A stretch of 64,000 nucleotides of DNA from Cetobacterium sp050033475 (GTDB lineage Bacteria; Fusobacteriota; Fusobacteriia; Fusobacteriales; Fusobacteriaceae): assembly GCF_050033475.1 (NCBI RefSeq), contig NZ_CP188319.1:310001-374000 (forward strand), in the 5' to 3' direction. The position numbers and the translations under genes are program-made. Below, one piece after another: positions 36,276-44,336 of this stretch. Position 1 is the stretch's first letter. Each line of letters opens with the position of its first letter. The notes below the pieces were generated by a model, which was given only the letters and a program-made list of their open reading frames with translations, did not search any database and was not told the DNA's origin.

Positions 36276-37022
36276 TTATAATTGCTCTAATAAATCATCT
36301 GCAATTTCAAAGTTCACATAAACATCATTAACATCATCTAAATCTTCTAAAGCTTCATATAATGCCATAGCTTTTTTTGCAACTTCTAAATCTGTTATAT
36401 TTACTTTATTATCTGGTATCATTCCTACTTCAGCTTCTGTATATGTATATCCAGCTGCTTTTAAAGCATCTGCAACCATTTGTAATTCAGTTGGTTCTGT
36501 TAATACTTGGAATTCATCTCCATCTTCAACCATATCCTCTGCTCCAGCTTCTAAAGCAGCCATCATAAACTCTTCTGAATCAATTCCATTTGCATCTAAT
36601 AGAATTTCTCCTTTCTTTTGGAACATCCAAGCAACTGCACCGTCAGTACCTAAATTTCCACCTTTTTTAGAGAAAGTTGATCTTACTTCTGATGCTGATC
36701 TATTTCTATTATCTGTAACTACATCAACTATAAAGGCTGTTCCTTCTGGTCCATATCCTTCATATCTAATTTCAACATATTCAACTCCAGCTAATTCTCC
36801 AGTTCCTTTTTTTATAGCTCTTTCTAAGTTATCCTTTGGCATATTTGCTGCCTTAGCCTTATCTATAGCTAATCTTAATCTTGGGTTAAAGTTAGGGTCT
36901 CCACCTGCTTCTTTCGCTGCTATAGTTAACTCTTTACCTAATTTTGTAAATAATTTAGCTCTTTTAGCATCCTGTGCACCTTTTCTATACTTTATATTTG
37001 CCCATTTACTATGTCCTGCCAC
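36276..37022 (-). CDS. yebC: YebC/TACO1 family protein
   Basis: YebC-family proteins have been described as transcription regulators and as translation factors aiding proline-rich or stalling sequences. The 248-residue protein starts MAGHSKWANIKYRKGAQDAKR, the invariant family N-terminus, with PKDNLERAIKKGTG and YEGYGPEGTAFIVDVVTDNRNR. AGGAGG precedes the ATG. It is a single-gene unit between its own promoter and terminator. Confidence 0.95.
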   Translation of the reverse strand: MAGHSKWANIKYRKGAQDAKRAKLFTKLGKELTIAAKEAGGDPNFNPRLRLAIDKAKAANMPKDNLERAIKKGTGELAGVEYVEIRYEGYGPEGTAFIVDVVTDNRNRSASEVRSTFSKKGGNLGTDGAVAWMFQKKGEILLDANGIDSEEFMMAALEAGAEDMVEDGDEFQVLTEPTELQMVADALKAAGYTYTEAEVGMIPDNKVNITDLEVAKKAMALYEALEDLDDVNDVYVNFEIADDLLEQL

Positions 37023-37059
37023 GGAATTACCTCCTAATAAAATCTCTTACTTTAATTAA

Positions 37060-37088
37060 ATTTTAGCATACTCCATTTTATTTTTCAA
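37060..37088 (-). promoter_or_regulatory. Promoter for yebC
   Basis: Minus strand TTGAAA (37088-37083), 17-base spacer, TAAAAT (37065-37060). It is back to back with the dgt promoter. Confidence 0.6.
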
Positions 37089-37113
37089 TAATTCAAAATT
37101 AATTGAGTATAAT
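37085..37113 (+). promoter_or_regulatory. Candidate promoter for dgt
   Basis: Perfect TATAAT at 37108-37113 with a poor -35 (TCAATA at 37085-37090). The predicted start leaves a leader of about 12 bases containing GGAGG. Confidence 0.45.
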
Positions 37114-37131
37114 ACTATAGGAGGTGTTTTT

Positions 37132-38451
37132 ATGAAGTTAACAAAAAATCAAGCTAATCTTATCTATGATTGGTATATTAATATTAAAGATTTGCATATG
37201 AGATTGGAAAAAGATAGTGAACTTTCCTTAGGTAGAAGTGAATATCAAAGAGATTACGCTCGTATTCTTTACTCTTCATCCTTTAGACGACTTCAAGGAA
37301 AAACTCAATTTCTTGGAATAAGTAGTGACAAATTTTTTAGAAATAGGCTTACTCACAGTTTAGAAGTTTCTCAAATAGCTGTTGGCATAGCACAAAAATT
37401 AAACTATTCCTTAAAACAATTGATTGGTAAAGAAATTTATAATATGGAAGATATTTTTGTTCTTCAAAGTGCTGCCATTGCCCATGATTTAGGACATTCT
37501 GCATTTGGTCATAACGGAGAAGAAGTTTTAAATAATATCGCTGCTAATTCTGGACTTAAGGAAGGTTTTGAAAGTAATGCACAAACTTTAAGAATTCTTA
37601 TGAATTTGGAAAAGAAAAATCCTACTTTTAAAGGATTAAATCTAACCTTAAGAACTTTACTTTCTGTAGTTAAATATTTTAAACCATTTTCATATGATTC
37701 ACCTAAATCCTTATATCAATATAATTTTGATTTACTTAAAACTAATATTGAAAAATATAATCTTTCTAATTATATGAGAACTTTAGATGTTCAAATAGTA
37801 GATGTTGCAGATGAAATTGCATATTCTGTACATGATTTAGAAGACTGTTTAAATTTAAATATTTTTACAATTGATGAACTTTTGTATGAATTTTTTATTT
37901 GGGCAAATACTCCAGAAAGAACTAAAGCCTATGAAATTTTACTCACTATTGTTGAAGAATCTAAGGAATTTGCTAGAAAATCTTCTATATATCAAAATTT
38001 AGAAGAATATAAAACTATTTTTAATAAATCCTTAGTAAGTAAATTGGTGGATTTTTTAATTGATGATATTTCTCTTGTGACTATAACTAAAGATAAAAAA
38101 GAAATTTTTGGAACATATTCTCAACTACAACTAGGATTTAAAGATTATCCTTATCTCGCTATCGGTCTTAAAGAATTAGTCTTTAAATGCTTACAAAGAG
38201 ATCAAAGAATAAAAGAATATCGAGCTAAGGGAAAAATTGTTCTGGAAAAATTATTTTATTTCTATAAAGAAAATCCTAATTTAATGTCCTTTGAATTTTG
38301 GGAAAAATATAAAAGTATAAAAACCCATGCAAAGGATGGAAAATATAGAGTTATTTTAGATTACTTAGCTGGCATGATGGATCCCTTTGCCTTCGCTGAA
38401 TTTGAAAAATATTTTGGAGAATTAAAATTAGGTAAAGAAAAAAGAGGCTAG
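37132..38451 (+). CDS. dgt: dGTP triphosphohydrolase (dGTPase)
   Basis: HD-domain enzyme that splits dGTP to deoxyguanosine and triphosphate, affecting dNTP pools. The 439-residue protein has RDYARILYSSSFRRLQGKTQ near 40-59, metal-binding NRLTHSLEVSQIA (His of HD), AHDLGHSAFGHNGEEVL (the HD pair) and DVADEIAYSVHDLED. AGGAGGTG precedes the ATG. It is on the plus strand, and its TAG stop lies inside a terminator stem shared with the converging heptosyltransferase gene. Confidence 0.93.
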   Translation: MKLTKNQANLIYDWYINIKDLHMRLEKDSELSLGRSEYQRDYARILYSSSFRRLQGKTQFLGISSDKFFRNRLTHSLEVSQIAVGIAQKLNYSLKQLIGKEIYNMEDIFVLQSAAIAHDLGHSAFGHNGEEVLNNIAANSGLKEGFESNAQTLRILMNLEKKNPTFKGLNLTLRTLLSVVKYFKPFSYDSPKSLYQYNFDLLKTNIEKYNLSNYMRTLDVQIVDVADEIAYSVHDLEDCLNLNIFTIDELLYEFFIWANTPERTKAYEILLTIVEESKEFARKSSIYQNLEEYKTIFNKSLVSKLVDFLIDDISLVTITKDKKEIFGTYSQLQLGFKDYPYLAIGLKELVFKCLQRDQRIKEYRAKGKIVLEKLFYFYKENPNLMSFEFWEKYKSIKTHAKDGKYRVILDYLAGMMDPFAFAEFEKYFGELKLGKEKRG

Positions 38452-38469
38452 ATTTTCTAGTCTCTTTTT
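38439..38469. terminator. Shared bidirectional terminator overlapping two stop codons
   Basis: A 14-bp stem with one G-T pair, AAAAAGAGGCTAGA with TCTAGTCTCTTTTT, loop TTT. The dgt stop (38449-38451, plus) and the heptosyltransferase stop (38459-38457, minus) are both in the stem. Confidence 0.9.
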
Positions 38470-39512
38470 AATACATATTTATTAATAATTTCATCAATTT
38501 TTTCTAGTATAATTTCTGGAGTTATTAATTTATATTTCTCTTCATGACTTAAATTAGATATATCTTTCCCTGCTAAATCTATATCTGTTAAATCTATTCC
38601 CTGATGTTTATCTTTATTTCTTGATAACCATTGTTTTTTAGAACCACCTGGTTTGAATATTCCTAAGCTTGGCAAATCCACTGCTTCAGCTAAATGCCTA
38701 GGTCCTCCTTCATTTCCTATAAACATATCACAACTTTCAAACATCGCACCTAAGTCTCTTATACTATCTGTCTTTATATTTGTAAATATTCTTTTATCAT
38801 TATTTAATTTTTTATGAGCTTCCAAAGCAAATTCCTTTTCTGCTGGAGAATAATAAAAAATTCCTTGGCAATCATATTTATCCAAACATGTTTTAACTAT
38901 TTTTAACATATCGTCTATTGGATAAATTTTTTCAGAACGTCTAGAATTTATAGCAAAAGCAATCACTGGTTTCTCTAAATTTACCCCAGCTTCTATCATT
39001 CTTTTTTTCATCTTTTCAACTTCTTCTTTTTGAAATTTTAGACTATAATCAGAATCATATATAACTTTTTCTCCATCCCTTTCCAAAGGTTTTAACATTT
39101 GTAAAAATTTTTCTGGCTTATCAAAGTTATCTGAAGGCTCTGGTATTTTATCTGTATATGTATAGCCTCTACCTTTCTTAGCTCTTCCTATTCTATATTT
39201 TGCTCCTAAAGAAAATAATGTAAATAATTCACTTTTAGGTGTAGACATTATATCAATAACAATATCATATTTATTTCTTGTTACTTTCCAAACTTTTTTT
39301 AAATATTTCCACGGAGATTTCCTCTCCTCATTATTTATAATTATTATATTATCAATATATGATTGCTTTTCAAATAATGGTACTACATCTTCATATAAAA
39401 CATAATCAATTTGAGAATCTGGATATGTTTCTTTTAAACTTTTACAAATTACAGAAGATAATATTGCATCACCTATTTGTCTAAATCTAACTACTAATAT
39501 TTTTTTTCTCAT
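38457..39512 (-). CDS. GT9 family glycosyltransferase, LPS heptosyltransferase-like
   Basis: Likely adds heptose or a related sugar to the LPS core at the inner membrane. The product starts MRKKILVVRFRQIGDAILSSV, the typical GT9 opening, and has the acceptor/donor block EGGPRHLAEAVDLPSLGIF (near 268-286), close to the family's GxxH motif. The ATG at 39512 has GGGGAG upstream; a GTG four codons earlier is also open. Which heptose position it modifies cannot be read from sequence. hldD at 62 kb would supply ADP-heptose. Confidence 0.85.
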   Translation of the reverse strand: MRKKILVVRFRQIGDAILSSVICKSLKETYPDSQIDYVLYEDVVPLFEKQSYIDNIIIINNEERKSPWKYLKKVWKVTRNKYDIVIDIMSTPKSELFTLFSLGAKYRIGRAKKGRGYTYTDKIPEPSDNFDKPEKFLQMLKPLERDGEKVIYDSDYSLKFQKEEVEKMKKRMIEAGVNLEKPVIAFAINSRRSEKIYPIDDMLKIVKTCLDKYDCQGIFYYSPAEKEFALEAHKKLNNDKRIFTNIKTDSIRDLGAMFESCDMFIGNEGGPRHLAEAVDLPSLGIFKPGGSKKQWLSRNKDKHQGIDLTDIDLAGKDISNLSHEEKYKLITPEIILEKIDEIINKYVLKRD

Positions 39513-39513
39513 T

Positions 39514-40089
39514 TTACTCCCCACTTATACTTTCCTTTGCTATTTTTAAATCATTCCAAAAATCTAAAGCTACTTTAGATTTTTTTCCACCATTATCCCT
39601 TGATTTTTTTGCAAAATCTGCATCATAAGTTATTAGTACTTTAATGTTTCCCTTCCACTCTTGAACTTTTCCTCTCTCTTTTAAAAAGTTTATTTTTCTC
39701 TCTAAAATTATTTCAGCTACATCTTCTCCCATAGCTATTATTAATTTTGGATTTATCAATGCTATTTGCATATCTAAATATTCCCTTAGTATCTCTTGTT
39801 CTTTTTCCATCAATTCTCTATATTTATAATTACTTTTAGTTAAATTTGTAATGTAGTATTCATCAGGTGTTATATCTACTATGTCACATAATCTAATTAA
39901 AAATTCTCCAGCTGAACTCGCATTAACTTTTAATCTTTCATCTACATACAAATCATTTGAATCTCCTATAAATAATATTTCACCCTCTTGATTTCCACTT
40001 CCTAAAAGAACATTTTTACTTTTGTCTATAAGACCTTCAATGGTTCCTATTTCAAACTTTAACTCATCCCATAAAATATCCTTATCCAT
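39514..40089 (-). CDS. Uracil-DNA glycosylase superfamily-like protein, motifs degenerate
   Basis: The 191-residue protein resembles the core fold of family 4/5 UDGs: EILFIGDSNDLY (near 38-49) where the family has GEAPG, then SSAGEFLIRLCD, YYITNLTKSN, and MQIALINPKLIIAMGEDVAEIIL. It lacks the N-terminal CxxC and later cysteines of the Fe-S enzymes, and has no clear HPS motif near the end (ITYDADFAKKSR instead). It may be inactive or have another role. AGGAGG precedes the ATG. It is one base from the heptosyltransferase. Confidence 0.7.
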   Translation of the reverse strand: MDKDILWDELKFEIGTIEGLIDKSKNVLLGSGNQEGEILFIGDSNDLYVDERLKVNASSAGEFLIRLCDIVDITPDEYYITNLTKSNYKYRELMEKEQEILREYLDMQIALINPKLIIAMGEDVAEIILERKINFLKERGKVQEWKGNIKVLITYDADFAKKSRDNGGKKSKVALDFWNDLKIAKESISGE

Positions 40090-40097
40090 AATTCCTC

Positions 40098-40871
40098 CTA
40101 TATTTCGAAGAGTTTAGTAGAAGTGTCTTGATATGCAACTTCTAAATCTACTTCTATATTTTCTTTCTTTAAATTATTTTTAACTGTCTCCAATGCTAAA
40201 TGAAATTTATTGCTGTCTTTACTGATATGAGCTAAATATACTTTTTTTAAATTTTCATGGTATATTTCTTCTATAAATTTTCCTGCATCTTCATTGGATA
40301 AATGACCATTTCTACTTTTTACTCTTGCTTTTAAATCCCATGGATAATTACATTTCATAAGCATATTATAATCATAATTACTTTCTATAATAGCTATATC
40401 TACATCTTTAAAATTTTTTCTTACAACATTATTTATATAACCTATGTCTGTAGAAATAGCAATTTTTTTTCCTCTGCTACTTTCAATTCTATAACCTATA
40501 GTTCTTTCTGCATCATGCATCACATCAAATGGAATTACCTTTATAGAATCTATAAAAAAAGTATTTTCGATATATTTTAAATTTTCTTCAGCTACTTTTC
40601 CTAATTTTTCCTTTCCAGCCATATAACTTTCTTTTGTTATATATATTGGTATTCCATATTTTCTAGATAATATTCCAGCACCTTGAAGATGATCACTATG
40701 CTCATGTGTTATCAATATTCCCTCTATATCTTTTATATCTTTTTTTATTTCATTTAATTTTTCTTCGATTTTTTTTCCACTAAATCCAGCATCCACTAAA
40801 ATTTTTTTATTATCAATTTCTAAAAAAATAGAGTTTCCTCTACTACCACTTCCTAATATTGATACTTTCAT
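40098..40871 (-). CDS. YycJ/WalJ-type metallo-beta-lactamase fold hydrolase
   Basis: Metal-dependent hydrolase or nuclease of the family linked in Firmicutes to WalJ/YycJ. The start at 40871 gives MKVSILGSGSRGNSIFLEID, the family N-terminus, and the metal motif THEHSDHLQG is near 57-66. Later ligands include the His of MHDAERT, Asp of STDIG and His of LAHISKDSN. A longer reading adds 17 residues with no family similarity. 257 residues. It is the first gene of a unit with the UDG-like protein and heptosyltransferase. Confidence 0.88.
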   Translation of the reverse strand: MKVSILGSGSRGNSIFLEIDNKKILVDAGFSGKKIEEKLNEIKKDIKDIEGILITHEHSDHLQGAGILSRKYGIPIYITKESYMAGKEKLGKVAEENLKYIENTFFIDSIKVIPFDVMHDAERTIGYRIESSRGKKIAISTDIGYINNVVRKNFKDVDIAIIESNYDYNMLMKCNYPWDLKARVKSRNGHLSNEDAGKFIEEIYHENLKKVYLAHISKDSNKFHLALETVKNNLKKENIEVDLEVAYQDTSTKLFEI

Positions 40872-40904
40872 TCTTTTCCTTTCTAAATTTTCCAAAAAAT
40901 AAAA

Positions 40905-40932
40905 ATAGTAAGCAGATATCACTACTTACTAT
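40905..40932 (-). terminator. Hairpin after the 65-residue gene, overlapping next promoter
   Basis: ATAGTAAG (40905-40912) pairs with CTTACTAT (40925-40932) around a 12-base loop; the minus strand then reads TTTTTATTTTTT. It could end the upstream small transcript, but the same bases overlap the -10 box of the hydrolase promoter. Confidence 0.45.
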
Positions 40933-40957
40933 ATCAAACTTTTTTAAATTTTGTCAA
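40928..40957 (-). promoter_or_regulatory. Promoter for YycJ-like unit
   Basis: Minus strand perfect TTGACA (40957-40952), 18-base spacer, TATAGT (40933-40928), directly after the stop codon of the 65-residue gene. Confidence 0.6.
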
Positions 40958-40958
40958 T

Positions 40959-41156
40959 CTAAGCTGAAGCTCCTTCATTAAATAATTTTTCTAAATATTT
41001 TAATGTATTATCTAAATTCTCAGTTTTAATTTTTATATTTTTATTTTTATAAGGGAATTCTAAATTATAAATATTATCTCTATAATATACTGTACTTTCT
41101 AATTTTATATCTTTAAAGGATATTATCCACTTTCCATTTTTAACAAGTATCCTCAT
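40959..41156 (-). CDS. Small hypothetical protein, divergent from LexA-like repressor
   Basis: A 65-residue protein starting MRILVKNGKWIISFKDIKL, with basic and aromatic residues and alternating hydrophobic positions that suggest a small beta-sheet followed by a C-terminal helix (DNTLKYLEKLFNE). No signal peptide or cysteine. I recognise no family. GGGGTGGGATAA precedes the ATG. It has its own strong promoter, with TTATCTATA repeats between that promoter and the gene, so it may be under control of the divergent repressor. Confidence 0.6.
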   Translation of the reverse strand: MRILVKNGKWIISFKDIKLESTVYYRDNIYNLEFPYKNKNIKIKTENLDNTLKYLEKLFNEGASA

Positions 41157-41184
41157 TTATCCCACCCCAATTAAGTACTGAAAT

Positions 41185-41214
41185 TTATCTATACTTATCT
41201 ATAAATATAGATAA
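41185..41214. repeat. Operator-like TTATCTATA repeats
   Basis: TTATCTATA occurs at 41185-41193 and 41195-41203, and its complement TATAGATAA at 41206-41214. The last two form a 9-bp inverted repeat with a 2-base centre; the first is a direct repeat. They lie just downstream of the predicted start of the 65-residue gene (near 41220), a position where a bound repressor would block transcription. Confidence 0.65.
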
Positions 41215-41226
41215 CCTATATGAATA

Positions 41227-41255
41227 ATTTTACTTTATCACTATTAATATGTCAA
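41227..41255 (-). promoter_or_regulatory. Promoter for 65-residue gene
   Basis: Minus strand perfect TTGACA (41255-41250), 17-base spacer, TAAAAT (41232-41227). It is back to back with the repressor promoter. Confidence 0.65.
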
Positions 41256-41271
41256 TAGTTTTCTAATTTAA

Positions 41272-41300
41272 TTGAAATTTAAAAATATTTATAGTAAAAT
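41272..41300 (+). promoter_or_regulatory. Promoter for LexA-like repressor
   Basis: Plus strand TTGAAA (41272-41277), 17-base spacer, TAAAAT (41295-41300). A short inverted repeat TAACT-N6-AGTTA (41301-41316) covers the predicted start and could be an autoregulatory site. Confidence 0.65.
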
Positions 41301-41330
41301 TAACTATAGACAGTTATAAGGAGGTATTTT

Positions 41331-41996
41331 ATGGATTTTAAAAATTTTTTAAAAGCCAAAAGAGAAGCCTTGGGATATAGTCAGAATAAATTTGCAAAAC
41401 TTGTTGGAATTACACAATCTTATTTCAACTCTATAGAAAGAGGAGAAGTTAAAAATCCTCCTAGTACAGAAGTTCTGAATAAAATATCTCAAGTTCTTAA
41501 ACTTTCAGCTATTGAATCTGAGAAATTTTTCTATCTAGCTGCAATTGAAAGAACTCCCTCTATCATATTAGATAAAATAAAAAAATTAACTAAAGAAGTT
41601 AATTCTTCAAATATATCTGATAACTCCATTCCTCTTTTTGAAAGAATTAGTGCAGGTTTAGGTACTTTTTCTCAAGAGGATATCTGTGATTATATTTCAA
41701 TTCCTGGTTTAAAAAATATTGAAAATATTTTTGCAGTTAATGTTAAGGGGGATTCAATGGAACCTACTATAAAAGATGGTTCTATAATTATTTGTAAAAA
41801 AGAAATTGAACTTAGAAATGGAGAAATCGGTGCATTTTTTGTTGATGAAGAAGCCTTTGTAAAAAGAATTAAAGTTTCTAAAGATTATATTGCTCTCATA
41901 AGCGATAATCCCAATTATCCCCCTATATATATAGGACCTAATGAATATTTTAAAGTTGTTGGAAAAGTTATTAAGGTAATCAGCGATATAAATTAA
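41331..41996 (+). CDS. Self-cleaving-type repressor: XRE HTH plus S24 (LexA/CI-like) peptidase
   Basis: 221 residues. An XRE helix-turn-helix (about 4-60, with SQNKFAKLVGITQSYFNSIE) is followed by a linker and an S24 domain. The cleavage bond appears as Ala108-Gly109 in RISAGLG; catalytic Ser142 is in GDSMEPT and Lys178 in FVKRI, with LexA/CI-like spacing (cleavage to Ser 33, Ser to Lys 36). It should be a repressor that cuts itself under RecA/DNA damage or a similar signal. The HTH type is phage CI/HdiR-like, not classic LexA. AAGGAGG precedes the ATG. No phage genes are nearby. Confidence 0.88.
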   Translation: MDFKNFLKAKREALGYSQNKFAKLVGITQSYFNSIERGEVKNPPSTEVLNKISQVLKLSAIESEKFFYLAAIERTPSIILDKIKKLTKEVNSSNISDNSIPLFERISAGLGTFSQEDICDYISIPGLKNIENIFAVNVKGDSMEPTIKDGSIIICKKEIELRNGEIGAFFVDEEAFVKRIKVSKDYIALISDNPNYPPIYIGPNEYFKVVGKVIKVISDIN

Positions 41997-42022
41997 AAAA
42001 TCCGGAAATTTCCGGATTTTTT
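41995..42022. terminator. Bidirectional terminator after repressor gene
   Basis: Near-perfect palindrome AAATCCGGAAATTTCCGGATTT, flanked by A6 and T6, between the converging repressor and YiiX-like genes. The minus-strand gene's stop codon overlaps its right edge. Confidence 0.85.
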
Positions 42023-42593
42023 ATATTAAAACTTGATGTAATTCTTTTGAATTTAAAAAATCATAGGGAAAAATCATATAGCCTCCATCAGAATCTATAT
42101 TTAAATTATATCCCATATCTTGTCCTGTCTTATAATATAAAAACCAAACATATTTAGAACAATAAAAATGATTAGTTGAAAATTTATTTAATGTCAATAA
42201 ATATGTCCCTTTTGAATATTCAATGGCATTTTTTTCAAAATATTTTTTGAACTTATCATTAAATTTATCATAACGTAAAACTACAACTTTTCTTCCTCGC
42301 TCCATAAGCCAATCATAACTTGGTAAAGAATAAAAATTTATTCCTATTTTCGGATAATCTCCGATTTCAAAATTATTTATCATAACACCACAATGACCAC
42401 CCCAAGAAATAGGTTCATTCCATAGCTTATTTTTTACTATTATATCTCCTGTTTTTAACTTAAAAGAATTCATTGCAACCTCTGTTGCATCTTGCCAAAT
42501 TATTTTTTTAGGAACCGTTGCACAACCACCTAAAAAAAATATAAATATTATCCACAGTAACTTTTTTTTACAGAAAGAATATATATCCACCAT
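42021..42593 (-). CDS. YiiX-like NlpC/P60-superfamily lipoprotein
   Basis: 190 residues. A signal sequence (about 9-23) ends in a good lipobox LGGC with Cys24. The mature part has LKTGDIIV near 46-53, GGHCGVM near 65-71 (candidate catalytic His) and FYCSKYVWFLY (candidate catalytic Cys), the order seen in permuted NlpC/P60-type YiiX proteins. The target is likely an envelope lipid or peptide bond, but unknown. The ATG overlaps the end of pgeF by 26 bases in another frame, with GGGAAG upstream. Confidence 0.75.
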   Translation of the reverse strand: MVDIYSFCKKKLLWIIFIFFLGGCATVPKKIIWQDATEVAMNSFKLKTGDIIVKNKLWNEPISWGGHCGVMINNFEIGDYPKIGINFYSLPSYDWLMERGRKVVVLRYDKFNDKFKKYFEKNAIEYSKGTYLLTLNKFSTNHFYCSKYVWFLYYKTGQDMGYNLNIDSDGGYMIFPYDFLNSKELHQVLI

Positions 42594-43263
42594 TTCTTCC
42601 CGCCTTATCCTTATCTCTTCTATAGGAATGAAAATTATCTCTATATGTACATAAGTTATTTTTAAAAATATTTTCTTCTTTTATCCCATAACTCAACATT
42701 AAATTATAATTTAATTGTTGGTTATCAAAAAATATTTTTCCATCTTTTTCTAAAAAAACTTTTTCCAATTGATATTTTGTAAATTTTTTTAAAAATTTAT
42801 TATAAAATTCTTGAGATACTTCATAATTTTCTTGAGAAATAGAAACTCCAAATCCAATTAAAATATTTTCTAAGGAACTTTTAAATTCATTTTTAAATAT
42901 ATTCAATGTATTTTTACCAATTTCATCATAAGTTCCTTGCCAACCAGAATGACTTAATCCTATAACTTGTTTCTCAATATCATAAAAATATATTGGTAAA
43001 CAGTCTGCATATTGTGTAAATATAACAATATCTTTTCTAGATGTTACAAAACCATCTGTATTTTCATGAAAATTAGCTCTATTTTCATCTAAATTAATAA
43101 CATTTGAAGTATGTTTTTGATGTCCATAGGCCATTTCTTTTCCTAAGGGGATAACTTTATTTCTTATTTCTTTCTCTTGAACATTACCATAATCTTTATT
43201 AGTATATATTGCTTTTATTCCATATTTTAAAAATTCTTTTAAAATTATATAGTCTTCCGACAC
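42568..43263 (-). CDS. pgeF: Laccase-domain protein (YfiH/PgeF family)
   Basis: Family with Cu/Zn active sites; members act on purine nucleosides or as muropeptide-editing enzymes. The 231-residue protein has GHQKHTSNV near 48-56, YADCLPIYF, GLSHSGWQGT and the late CTYRDNFHSYRRDK and AGRNGGYI blocks, including the metal-binding His and Cys. It starts at GTG with AAGGAG 8 bases upstream. The start overlaps the aroF stop by one base (TAGTG). Confidence 0.88.
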   Translation of the reverse strand: MSEDYIILKEFLKYGIKAIYTNKDYGNVQEKEIRNKVIPLGKEMAYGHQKHTSNVINLDENRANFHENTDGFVTSRKDIVIFTQYADCLPIYFYDIEKQVIGLSHSGWQGTYDEIGKNTLNIFKNEFKSSLENILIGFGVSISQENYEVSQEFYNKFLKKFTKYQLEKVFLEKDGKIFFDNQQLNYNLMLSYGIKEENIFKNNLCTYRDNFHSYRRDKDKAGRNGGYIFFL

Positions 43264-44276
43264 TATACTAACTCCTTCTTTAATTCTATTAGTTTTTTAA
43301 ATTTTTTGCTAAATAGTTTAAATTCTTCTAAATTTAAAGATTGCTCTCCATCCGATAAAGCACATGCTGGATTATTATGTATTTCTACCATAGCCCCATC
43401 AGCCCCTGCTATTATTCCTGCAAAAGTTATTGGTTCAACTAAGGATTTTCTTCCTGTTCCATGACTTGCATCTATTATAATTGGTAAATGACTCTTTTCT
43501 TTTATCAAAGCAATTCCATTAATATCCACAGTATTTCTTGTCATTGTTTCAAATGTTCTTATTCCTCTTTCACAAAGAATAACCTCTTTATTTCCAAAGG
43601 CAATCAAATATTCTCCAGCCATTAAAAATTCTCTTATTGTTGCACTCATTCCTCTTTTTAAAAGAATCGGTTTTCCACAAGAACCTAATTCTTTAAGTAA
43701 ACTAAAGTTTTGCATATTCCTAGCTCCAACTTGTAGTATATCTGCATATTTAGCTACTACTTCTATATCTTTACTATCCATTACTTCAGTCACAACTAAT
43801 AACCCATATTTATCTCCTGCTTCTCTCATATATTTCAAACCTTCTTCTCCAAGGCCTTGAAAATCATAAGGAGATGTTCTTGGTTTAAAAGCTCCTCCTC
43901 TTAAATATTGAGCTCCAGATTCCTTAGCTGATTTTGCTATTTCCAATATCATTTCTCTATTTTCAATAGAACAAGGTCCTGCCATTAATCCATAATTGCC
44001 TCCACCTATTTTTACTCCATTGATTTCTATAATGGTATCTTCTTTTTTAAATTCTCTACTTGCAAATTTATAGGGTTTTGTTATTGTATGAAATCCTTGG
44101 ACAATACCTGTTTCCATTAACTTTTCCTTTGGAATTCTATTTTTGTCTCCTATTATACCTATTTTTTTTACTCCTGCATCTAAAATATAATTTGCACCTA
44201 ATTTATTCTCTTCTAGTAATTTAATTATCTTTTGTATTTCATCTGTAGAACTTTTATTATCTAATATCATATACAT
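43263..44276 (-). CDS. aroF: 3-deoxy-7-phosphoheptulonate synthase (DAHP synthase, type I-beta)
   Basis: First step of the shikimate pathway: PEP plus erythrose-4-phosphate. An N-terminal ferredoxin-like regulatory domain (about 1-75) precedes the barrel with GPCSIEN, LRGGAFKPRTSPYDFQG, QVGARNMQNF, LKRGM and IIDASHGTGRK. This resembles the Thermotoga/Aeropyrum-type enzyme. Several in-frame starts are possible; the ATG at 44276 fits AGGTG 9 bases upstream (337 residues). No other aro gene is in the window. Confidence 0.93.
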   Translation of the reverse strand: MYMILDNKSSTDEIQKIIKLLEENKLGANYILDAGVKKIGIIGDKNRIPKEKLMETGIVQGFHTITKPYKFASREFKKEDTIIEINGVKIGGGNYGLMAGPCSIENREMILEIAKSAKESGAQYLRGGAFKPRTSPYDFQGLGEEGLKYMREAGDKYGLLVVTEVMDSKDIEVVAKYADILQVGARNMQNFSLLKELGSCGKPILLKRGMSATIREFLMAGEYLIAFGNKEVILCERGIRTFETMTRNTVDINGIALIKEKSHLPIIIDASHGTGRKSLVEPITFAGIIAGADGAMVEIHNNPACALSDGEQSLNLEEFKLFSKKFKKLIELKKELV

Positions 44277-44313
44277 TTTCTTCATCACCTAACAAAAAAT
44301 TTGATTTTCCTGT

Positions 44314-44336
44314 ATTATAACATGTTTTCTAGAAAA
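44314..44336 (-). promoter_or_regulatory. Extended -10 promoter for aroF with overlapping palindrome
   Basis: Minus strand TGTTATAAT (TATAAT at 44319-44314) with no good -35. The 12-bp palindrome TTTTCTAGAAAA (44325-44336) lies where the spacer should be and may be an operator. Confidence 0.5.
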
